A stretch of DNA of 7,762 bases from Clostridiales bacterium UBA4959 (lineage in GTDB: Bacteria > Bacillota > Clostridia > Oscillospirales > CAG-272), in contig DHAH01000175.1 of assembly GCA_002397345.1 (NCBI GenBank), forward strand, positions 1 to 7,762, in the 5' to 3' direction. A model generated the notes under the pieces. The model was not told the origin of the DNA. It saw nothing but the letters and a program-made list of their open reading frames with translations, and searched no databases. This document shows positions 1 through 5,697 of this stretch, one piece after another (position 1 is the stretch's first letter; each line of letters begins with the position of its first letter). The position numbers and the translations under genes were made by a program.

Positions 1-49
1 GACCTCCTGCGTGTGAAGCAGGCACTCTAACCAGCTGAGCTACGCCCCC
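1..49 (-). tRNA. tRNA-Val (anticodon CAC), 3' part outside the window
   Basis: Read on the minus strand from position 49, the sequence opens with an acceptor 5' strand GGGGGCG and TA at positions 8-9. A D-arm follows (GCTC, loop AGCTGGTTA, GAGT, with one G-T wobble), then G26. The anticodon arm has stem CCTGC, seven-base loop TTCACAC and stem GCAGG, and is followed by the start of the variable loop (AGGTC). The loop places CAC at positions 34-36, which reads valine GUG codons. The T-arm, 3' acceptor strand and CCA lie beyond position 1, so acceptor pairing cannot be checked. The gene sits downstream of the nucleotidyltransferase on the same strand and appears to have its own promoter. More tRNA genes could follow outside the window. 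Confidence 0.93.
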
Positions 50-64
50 GCGACTTTTTAAATT

Positions 65-138
65 CCGGAAAACGCGTGAGCGTTTTCTCGGACGCCGACT
101 GCATGTGGTAAAAACCACATCTGCGTATCTGTCGGCGT
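65..138 (-). other. Two adjacent stem-loops in the tRNA leader
   Basis: Two hairpins abut each other between the promoter and the tRNA. Hairpin B pairs 92-99 with 131-138 (8 bp), and within it 103-109 pairs with 114-120 (7 bp, four-base loop), plus a short GC extension around a bulge. Hairpin A pairs 68-74 with 81-87 (7 bp, six-base loop), extended by 65-67 with 89-91 around one bulged base. Neither is followed on the minus strand by a run of T, so these are not convincing intrinsic terminators. They could be a processing signal for the pre-tRNA leader or remnants of a repeat. The predicted start site falls inside the outer arm of hairpin B. Confidence 0.55.
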
Positions 139-140
139 TT

Positions 141-169
141 ATTATATCATAAAGTCGCGTAAATATCAA
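141..169 (-). promoter_or_regulatory. Sigma-A/sigma-70-type promoter for the tRNA
   Basis: On the minus strand TTGATA (169-164, five of six consensus bases) is followed by a 17-nt spacer and a perfect TATAAT (146-141). Transcription would start near 135-132 and reach the tRNA 5' end at 49 after a leader of roughly 85 nt. The -35 hexamer lies in a perfect tandem 7-mer, TATCAAT twice on the plus strand (164-177), so a second TTGATA occurs at 176-171, but its spacing to the -10 box would be too long (24 nt). The promoter faces the tRNA, so the tRNA need not depend on read-through from the upstream sugar gene. Confidence 0.75.
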
Positions 170-202
170 TTATCAATATTGCACAAATATCAGGTTAGCA
201 AT

Positions 203-970
203 TTATGCATTATTGCCGTTTTTGCGATTTTCAAGGATTTTTGTGATTTCGTCAAGATCCTCGGGTGTGTTGACGCCCCACATCTCTGTTTCGTCGTGCG
301 TGACAAACGCGCCGACGTGCTCGCCTGATGAAATCAACACCGAAAGCGTATCGGTGAGATAATATTCGCCCTTGGGGTTATCGTTTTTAATCTCAGATAG
401 CGATGAGCGCAGTTTATCGGCGTTATATATATACGCGCCGACGTTAAGCTCGCGGATTTTCTTTTGCTCGGGCGTGCAGCAGACGTCCTCGACAATAGCG
501 ACGACATTGCTGTGCTCGGGACGGGACGGGTCGCGTATTATCCGGCCGAACGGCAGCTCACGCTCACTTACGCAGGACAGCAGCGTGCAGGCGCAGCCTG
601 AGGAGCGATGCTGCTCCAGCATCCGCTCAAGCGTCGAACTCCGAACCAGCGGCATATCGCCGTTCAGCACCATGACCTCGCCTTCATAACCGAGCAGTCC
701 GCCGCCTGTCACGCCGCACATCACGGCATAGCCTGTGCCGTATGCGGTATCGCCCTGTTTGACAAACCGATAACCGGGGAATTGTGTTATGACCTTCTCC
801 GCCATATAACCGACGACGATGATGAAATCGTCCTTGGCACAGAATGACGCGGTGTCAATGACATGACCCAGCAGGCTTTTGCCGCCCGCAGTCCGCAGCA
901 CCTTCGGCATATCGCCGCCCAGAGTCGCGAGCCGCGTGCCTTTGCCCGCCGCCATAATGATAGTTTTCAT
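203..970 (-). CDS. GlmU-like sugar-1-phosphate nucleotidyltransferase, single domain
   Basis: This 255-residue cytoplasmic enzyme matches the uridylyltransferase half of GlmU, which joins UTP and N-acetylglucosamine-1-phosphate to give UDP-GlcNAc and pyrophosphate. Visible marks are the nucleotide loop MAAGKGTRL (6-14), PKVL with K23, GTG at 78-80, NGDMPL with the metal-binding aspartate D105, GRI at 142-144, E161, N176 in LNVG, GEYYLTD at 201-207, and N234 in WGVN. D105 and N234 correspond to the two metal ligands of E. coli GlmU (D105, N227). The left-handed beta-helix acetyltransferase half of a full GlmU (about 450 residues) is absent: the frame ends at TAA soon after N234 with no remnant behind it. 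The start overlaps the hydrolase stop as ATGA, with GAGGA about 3 nt upstream, so coupled translation is likely. UDP-GlcNAc synthesis is the best guess, but standalone homologues can use other sugars or nucleotides. Confidence 0.88.
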   Translation of the reverse strand: MKTIIMAAGKGTRLATLGGDMPKVLRTAGGKSLLGHVIDTASFCAKDDFIIVVGYMAEKVITQFPGYRFVKQGDTAYGTGYAVMCGVTGGGLLGYEGEVMVLNGDMPLVRSSTLERMLEQHRSSGCACTLLSCVSERELPFGRIIRDPSRPEHSNVVAIVEDVCCTPEQKKIRELNVGAYIYNADKLRSSLSEIKNDNPKGEYYLTDTLSVLISSGEHVGAFVTHDETEMWGVNTPEDLDEITKILENRKNGNNA

Positions 971-2715
971 ATTTCCTCAATAGCCGCCTTTTGTGATACG
1001 ATCGCGTGAATCTTTTTCGGGTCAAATTTCGGTTTGCGATCGTAATAATACAAGCCGTTTACCTCTTGCTCAATATCGGTGAGCTGCGTATAGCAGAACG
1101 CGGATACCTTAGGGTTGAACAGCATGGCTTCTGTAATGCCCTTGAACCTCGCGATAAATTCATCCTCCGATTTCGGGCGGTCACCGTAACCCCACGCGTC
1201 AGAGGTAAGATTCTCCGGCTGCCACCATATTCCGCCGTATTCGCTGTTGAAAGAGAGCGCGGGATTGCATTCTTCAAAATACTTTTTTAGTGACTCCGGA
1301 TTACCGTCATAGTTATGGCAGTCAATAATATCGGTGACAAAATGTTTTGGATCACATTCGTCAAGGAACTTTTTCAAAGTGTCCGCGGAACCGTTATAAT
1401 TACGGGTATCAACCTGGTCATCCGTCACATGAACATAGCCCGAAGTATCGATAACAGGGCGGGTATTGTCAAAATTCTTTGTCATGTGATAAATATGCTT
1501 GATGAACGTTCTGTTCTGACCGTTCGACGTTTCGTTGAGCGGACACCAGCCTATGATCGCCGGATGATTCACGTCCCGTCTCAGCGCTTCAAGCCATTCC
1601 GGCAGGAAGGCTTGCCACGAGGAGTCGCCAGAGTCGTTAATGCCCCAGCTCGCTTGCTCGCCCCATACGATATAACCCAGCCTGTCGCAGTGATATAAAA
1701 ACCGCGGCTCGAAAATCTTCTGATGCAATCTCGCGCCGTTGAAGCCCATATCCATGGAACGCCTGATATCCGCGATCAGCTCCCCGTCCGTGGGCGCCGT
1801 ATATATACCGTCGGGATAAAACCCCTGATCCAAAATTAAACGCTGGAACACCAGTTTTCTATTGATATATGTCTTGTAATCGGCATACACAATTTCCCGC
1901 ATACCGAAATAGCTGTCCACTGTATCGTCGTCAAGCGTCAATTTTAAGTCATATAGGTTCGGCTCGGATATGCTCCATAAATGGAGTTCGTCAAGTTTAA
2001 CAATCAGCTTGGCTATATTGCCCTTCACCGACACCGTATCGGCTCCGACCTTTTTACCGCCGAAGAAAGCCTCCGCCGTCAGCGTCTTGCCGTGTGAATT
2101 GACGCATTCCGCTTCTATGAACAGCATACCGCGGTCAATATCCGTCGTATATTTGGTGTATGCGATATAACTTGCCGGAAGCGTTTCAAGCCACACGGTC
2201 TGCCATATGCCGGTCGTGCGCGTATAATCGCAGCCGCCCGAATAATAACGGCTGCTCTGCTTTCCGCGCGGGCGGTTGCCGCGCGTCCTGTCTTCGGCAC
2301 AGATAGTGATAACATTTTCACCCGCGTGCAGAAAATCTGTAATATCAAATGAAAAAGAAACATAACCGCCGACATGTTTTCCTGCTGGTCTTGCGTTTAC
2401 CCATACCTCGGTTTCGTAATCGCAGGCACCGATATGCAATATGGTGCGTTTTGCGTCGGATAACTGGTCATCGGTAATAAAAACCGCTTTTTTATACCAT
2501 ACGCAATTCATGAAATCTTTATATTCGATGCCTGACAGCTTGCTTTCCGGGCAAAACGGAACGATTATTTTATCTTTTAACTTCACGTCGCCGTAAAGTC
2601 TCCGTTCCTTACCGCTCATGCCAAAATCAATTTCAAAATCCCATTCGCCGTTTAGGTTTGTCCAGTTTTGTCTGACAAACTGCGGGCGCGGATACTCAGG
2701 ACGCGGTGTGGTCAT
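967..2715 (-). CDS. Glycoside hydrolase family 2 (beta-galactosidase-like)
   Basis: This 582-residue protein has the usual GH2 order: an N-terminal jelly-roll sugar-binding domain (about 10-178, opening with LNGEWDFE), an Ig-like domain (about 185-275) and a TIM barrel (about 280-560). The acid/base glutamate is E395 in WCPLNE, the nucleophile is E492 in NSEYGG, and GFNGARLH (324-331) and LGYIVWGE (346-353) are family motifs. No signal peptide or membrane segment is seen, so it should act in the cytoplasm on imported oligosaccharides or glycosides. The NxK motif that marks beta-glucuronidases is missing from the QEVNGLYYYDRKPK region (550-563), which argues against that activity. Beta-galactosidase-like or other exo-beta-glycosidase activity is likely, with the substrate unknown. 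The ATG start is supported by AAGGGG 8 nt upstream. Residues 430-488 contain a diverged tandem duplication not expected in the family. The stop overlaps the next start (ATGA). Confidence 0.9.
   Translation of the reverse strand: MTTPRPEYPRPQFVRQNWTNLNGEWDFEIDFGMSGKERRLYGDVKLKDKIIVPFCPESKLSGIEYKDFMNCVWYKKAVFITDDQLSDAKRTILHIGACDYETEVWVNARPAGKHVGGYVSFSFDITDFLHAGENVITICAEDRTRGNRPRGKQSSRYYSGGCDYTRTTGIWQTVWLETLPASYIAYTKYTTDIDRGMLFIEAECVNSHGKTLTAEAFFGGKKVGADTVSVKGNIAKLIVKLDELHLWSISEPNLYDLKLTLDDDTVDSYFGMREIVYADYKTYINRKLVFQRLILDQGFYPDGIYTAPTDGELIADIRRSMDMGFNGARLHQKIFEPRFLYHCDRLGYIVWGEQASWGINDSGDSSWQAFLPEWLEALRRDVNHPAIIGWCPLNETSNGQNRTFIKHIYHMTKNFDNTRPVIDTSGYVHVTDDQVDTRNYNGSADTLKKFLDECDPKHFVTDIIDCHNYDGNPESLKKYFEECNPALSFNSEYGGIWWQPENLTSDAWGYGDRPKSEDEFIARFKGITEAMLFNPKVSAFCYTQLTDIEQEVNGLYYYDRKPKFDPKKIHAIVSQKAAIEEI
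1252..1428 (-). repeat. Diverged tandem duplication inside the GH2 barrel
   Basis: Residues 430-459 and 460-488 of the hydrolase align over about 29 positions with one single-residue gap. Shared residues include VTD, an aspartate, NY, G, LKK, EC and P (about 13 identities), with further conservative matches such as F/Y, D/E, T/S and D/N. At DNA level the two copies are clearly related but well diverged, so the duplication is old rather than an assembly artefact. The second copy (VTDIIDCHNYDGNPESLKKY) looks like the normal family segment between acid/base and nucleophile, and the first appears to be the added one. Confidence 0.7.
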
Positions 2716-2782
2716 AATGGTTTCCCCTTATTAAACATTTATTATATAATAATTCTATAATTTAATCGCCGGATGTATAAAT
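2716..2782 (-). promoter_or_regulatory. AT-rich promoter zone, palindrome and RBS of the GH2 gene
   Basis: AAGGGG at 2729-2724 lies 8 nt before the hydrolase ATG and is a good ribosome binding site. Further upstream is a perfect 14-bp palindrome, TTATTATATAATAA (2739-2752), which contains a perfect TATAAT on the minus strand (2746-2741). No good -35 hexamer is found 16-18 nt upstream of that TATAAT. A weaker pair, TTTATA (2781-2776) and TATAGA (2759-2754) with 16 nt between them, is also possible. A promoter is likely somewhere here, since the sugar genes differ in function from the upstream transporter genes, but the exact site is uncertain. Confidence 0.45.
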
Positions 2783-2799
2783 ATAAATTTTCCCTTGGG

Positions 2800-2821
2800 G
2801 CGGGGGTGCTCAGCACCCCGC
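2800..2821 (-). terminator. GC-rich hairpin after the second ABC gene, doubtful terminator
   Basis: Positions 2803-2809 (GGGGTGC) pair with 2813-2819 (GCACCCC) around a three-base loop. Pairing extends by two base pairs (2800-2801 with 2820-2821) around a bulged G. It begins about 20 nt after the stop codon of the second half-exporter, where a terminator is expected. On the minus strand it is followed by CCCAAGGGAAAATTT rather than a U-run, so it does not fit a canonical intrinsic terminator. It may still end or protect the transporter mRNA. Confidence 0.35.
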
Positions 2822-2842
2822 GCGTACCCTCGTACCCCCCGG

Positions 2843-5074
2843 TTATCCTGCGGGGTTCATGCGGCTCATCTGGCGCTGCGCCATGACCAGCCCGTAGTAG
2901 ATGCCGTCTTTATTGCGCATCAGTTCGTCGTGCGTGCCCACCTCGGCGACTGTACCTTTGTCGAGCACCACCAGCCGAGTAGCATTGCGCAGCGTCGAAA
3001 GCCTGTGCGCTATCGCGAGTGTGGTGCGGTTTTGGGTCAGCTTTTGCAGCGCGTCCTGTATCTGCTTCTCGGTTTCGGTGTCGAGCGATGCCGTCGCCTC
3101 GTCGAGAATCAATATCTTCGGATCGTGCAGCAGGGCGCGCGCGATTGACACGCGCTGGCGTTCGCCGCCCGACATTGTGTAGCCCTTCTCGCCGACCTTG
3201 GTGTTATACGCATCGGGCAGCTTCATTATAAATTGGTGCGCGCCCGCGAGTTTTGAAGCGGTTATAACCTCGTCGCGGCTCGCCTCGGGCTTGGCATAGG
3301 CGATGTTTTCGTATACAGTACCCGAGAACAGGAAGGTTTCCTGAAGCACCACTCCGATTTGTGAACGCAGCGACTCCTGCGATATATCGCGCAGATCGTG
3401 ACCGTCGATTTTAATATTGCCGTCGTCAACGTCATACAGACGCATGACAAGGTTGATCAATGTGGATTTACCCACGCCCGATTTGCCCACGATACCGATC
3501 ATCTCGCCCGGGTTGATTTCAAGATTGACGTGTTTAAGCACGTTTTTCGTGTCGTCATAACCGAACGCAACGTCGTTTATATCGATTTTACCTTCTATTT
3601 TAAGATCGACAGCGTTTTCTTTATCGGCTATGTCAACCTTTTCATCGACAATGTCGAATATCTTTATAATACTCGTCATAACCCGCACCAGTCTGCGCGG
3701 CAGATTTGACATCCAGCGCAGCGGACCATAGATGATCGACACATATGCGGAAAATTGCTGCATCTCGCCCAGCGTCATGGTGCCGCCCAGAATTTTATTA
3801 CCCACATAATAAAGCAGGAAAAATTCGCCGATACCCATAAAAAAGCTGATTATAGGTGTGATGATAGCGTAAGTGCGCTCGTTATACATCGAAATATCGC
3901 GCTCGGCGGCGGTCACTTTATCATAACGATCCATCTCGGCTTGTTCCATACCGAATGCCTTTACCACGCGGATACCGCCGAAAATATCGTGCAGTATCGA
4001 GTTTGCCTTGGCGTTAAGCGTCCACTGCTTGTTGTAATGCCGGTGCAGAAAGTGATGAAGGGCGCGGTACGCGGCCATTAATATCGGCGCGGGCAGCAGG
4101 ATCATCAGCGCCAGCCGCCAGTCATAAACAAACAGCACGACGCTGACCGACACGAAAATTATAATCTGCTGCGCCATGTCGCCGAGTTGGAATGTGACGA
4201 AATCGTGCAGGGTTTCAGTGTCGCCCGTCACGCGGTTCATCAGCTCGCCGGCAGTGCGTTTTGATACGCGCTTGAGCGACAGCATCTCGATTTTATTAAA
4301 CACCATCGCGCGCATTTTAACGATTATACGGCTGCTCGCTTCGACTAAGGTCAGCGAACGGACTATGTACAACACCTGCGACAGGACGCTGACCCCGAAG
4401 ATCATTGCGATCACAATCAGAAACTTACCAAGCTCCGGTATGGTTTCCGATTGGATGTAATTGTCGACCAATATGCGGTTAAGGTAAGGATTTATAAGGT
4501 TGATCGCCGATATGATGAAATAGAGGGCAATCGATATGAATATATAGCTTTTATAAGGGCGCGCGATGTCCCAGACCCTTGCCAGATAGTGTTTTTTATC
4601 CGCGCAGTGCGGGCACACATTAGAGCCGGGCGGGTACGGACGCTCGCACTTCGGGCAGTAAACGTCGACTTCTTCATCAAAATCGCTGTCGAACACACCC
4701 CTTTCAATAAAACGTCCCAACCGTTTTGATACAGTCGCGTAGAGGAGCTGCAGCGTCATATCAGCCCGGCAGAGGAGGATTTCCCGCGCCTCTGTCACCA
4801 GCTCGATAGTCGTGCAGCCGACGCAGGGCACGCACTTAAATTCTTTTATATCCGACATCTTATATTCGGCGACGGGTTTGTCGTCCGTGAATACTTTTAC
4901 ATAATCTTTTGTAACGCCCACAAGCCCGTCGATGCGCTTTTTACCCGTTACCTCGGTCGTTGCGTCGGGCGTCAGGTTAAACGGCAGCGCGACAAGCACA
5001 TCGCTGAACTCGATATTGTCAAGCCGCGCGAAACGCTTTGCCAGCGCTTCTTTTGATGCTATTATAATTACCAC
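2843..5074 (-). CDS. ABC half-exporter with N-terminal PH-like and zinc-ribbon regions
   Basis: This 743-residue fused permease-ATPase is complete. Residues 1-130 are a soluble extension with alternating beta-like strands and a closing helix (about 105-122), resembling a PH-like domain. A CX2C-X10-CX2C knuckle follows (C140, C143, C154, C157). Six membrane spans lie at about 175-192, 216-237, 302-318, 319-336, 403-423 and 434-450. The ATPase has Walker A GKSGVGKS (530-537), Q-loop Q578, signature MSGGE (634-638), Walker B ILILDE with catalytic E659, D-loop SLD (663-665) and H-loop H690, all intact. It should pair with the other half-exporter (5698-7762) to export an unknown substrate across the cytoplasmic membrane. 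The start is GTG, 9 nt after the DUF1854 stop. An in-frame TAA (5086-5084) rules out an earlier start, yet the AAGGGG ribosome site ends only 1 nt before GTG, so coupled reinitiation is likely. The cysteine triplet C81, C84, C87 is unexplained. Confidence 0.92.
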   Translation of the reverse strand: MVIIIASKEALAKRFARLDNIEFSDVLVALPFNLTPDATTEVTGKKRIDGLVGVTKDYVKVFTDDKPVAEYKMSDIKEFKCVPCVGCTTIELVTEAREILLCRADMTLQLLYATVSKRLGRFIERGVFDSDFDEEVDVYCPKCERPYPPGSNVCPHCADKKHYLARVWDIARPYKSYIFISIALYFIISAINLINPYLNRILVDNYIQSETIPELGKFLIVIAMIFGVSVLSQVLYIVRSLTLVEASSRIIVKMRAMVFNKIEMLSLKRVSKRTAGELMNRVTGDTETLHDFVTFQLGDMAQQIIIFVSVSVVLFVYDWRLALMILLPAPILMAAYRALHHFLHRHYNKQWTLNAKANSILHDIFGGIRVVKAFGMEQAEMDRYDKVTAAERDISMYNERTYAIITPIISFFMGIGEFFLLYYVGNKILGGTMTLGEMQQFSAYVSIIYGPLRWMSNLPRRLVRVMTSIIKIFDIVDEKVDIADKENAVDLKIEGKIDINDVAFGYDDTKNVLKHVNLEINPGEMIGIVGKSGVGKSTLINLVMRLYDVDDGNIKIDGHDLRDISQESLRSQIGVVLQETFLFSGTVYENIAYAKPEASRDEVITASKLAGAHQFIMKLPDAYNTKVGEKGYTMSGGERQRVSIARALLHDPKILILDEATASLDTETEKQIQDALQKLTQNRTTLAIAHRLSTLRNATRLVVLDKGTVAEVGTHDELMRNKDGIYYGLVMAQRQMSRMNPAG

Positions 5075-5083
5075 GCCCCTTCT

Positions 5084-5659
5084 TTACAGATACAGCTCGA
5101 TCAGTCTGTAACTGCGGCGGTCGAGTTTCTCCACGTCCGGGATTTCGTAGCGGTTGCCGTTCATATCCACAACAAACATGCGGATTTGACTGACGCGCAG
5201 GATGCTGCGGTATGTGTCCTGCAGCGTAAACTGTATCGGCCCGATGTCGGTTACGACCTTCCAATACGAAAAGCCGTAACGCTCCTTGACCGACGTAACC
5301 GCCGTGATTTGCGGCGCGTAATATTTACGGTTCAGCTCGCCCTCCAGCAGTTCAAGCGTCTCCCGCGGCATATTCCGCAGATCGCTTATCATACCGATCT
5401 CGTTCTGGTCTTTATCCAGCACCGAGATATAGGACAGCGGATCGTCGAACGGGAACATGCGGTGCAGGAACACGCGCTCCCACACCTTTTCCTCGCGCTC
5501 GCCCTTGTCATTTTCCAGTTTGGCTTTCAGCGCGATAAAATCGTTGTTTTTATAAAATTCAGCGTTACCCGCCGCGGCTTCGTCGTCAAGGCGTACCATT
5601 TGTACGACGTCGCGCAGCGCGGTCGCCTGTGTTTTTGTTTCAGTGGCTATGGTTGTCAT
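5084..5659 (-). CDS. DUF1854 family protein, soluble partner of the ABC exporter
   Basis: This 191-residue protein has no signal peptide or membrane span and looks cytoplasmic. The segment FPFDDPLSYISVLDKDQNEI (about 70-89), then a short helix and an RYGFSYWKVVTDIGPIQFTL region, and a C-terminal EIPDVEKLDRRSYRLIELYL tail, match DUF1854 as I know it. That family is recalled as occurring fused to or beside ABC transporters, with a proposed but untested ligand-binding role. Here it sits between two half-exporter genes (38 nt after one, 9 nt before the other), which points to a function in the same transport complex. The first ~25 residues are low in structure and may be a flexible tail. The ATG directly abuts AAAGGAG with no spacer, an awkward initiation site; an internal ATG at residue 21 has no ribosome site of its own. 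The biochemical role is unknown. Confidence 0.85.
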   Translation of the reverse strand: MTTIATETKTQATALRDVVQMVRLDDEAAAGNAEFYKNNDFIALKAKLENDKGEREEKVWERVFLHRMFPFDDPLSYISVLDKDQNEIGMISDLRNMPRETLELLEGELNRKYYAPQITAVTSVKERYGFSYWKVVTDIGPIQFTLQDTYRSILRVSQIRMFVVDMNGNRYEIPDVEKLDRRSYRLIELYL

Positions 5660-5678
5660 CTCCTTTATGGGTTATCAG

Positions 5679-5694
5679 ACGCGCGATGGCGCGT
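5679..5694 (-). other. Small hairpin between the first ABC gene and DUF1854
   Basis: ACGCGC (5679-5684) and GCGCGT (5689-5694) form a 6-bp GC-rich stem with a four-base loop, starting 3 nt beyond the upstream stop codon on the minus strand. No T-run follows, so it is unlikely to be a terminator. It may slightly tune expression between the two genes or be incidental. Confidence 0.4.
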
Positions 5695-5697
5695 ATC

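Noticed and set aside
65..138. Intrinsic terminator for the nucleotidyltransferase gene
   Set aside because: The hairpins lack a following T-run on the minus strand, and a strong promoter lies upstream of them in the same direction, which fits a tRNA leader better.
203..970. Broken or frameshifted remnant of full-length GlmU
   Set aside because: The nucleotidyltransferase domain ends normally, and no beta-helix hexapeptide coding is seen in the following 150 nt, so a genuine single-domain protein is more likely.
967..2715. Annotation of the GH2 enzyme as beta-glucuronidase
   Set aside because: The NxK motif expected before the DRKPK segment is missing, so only a general GH2 call is safe.
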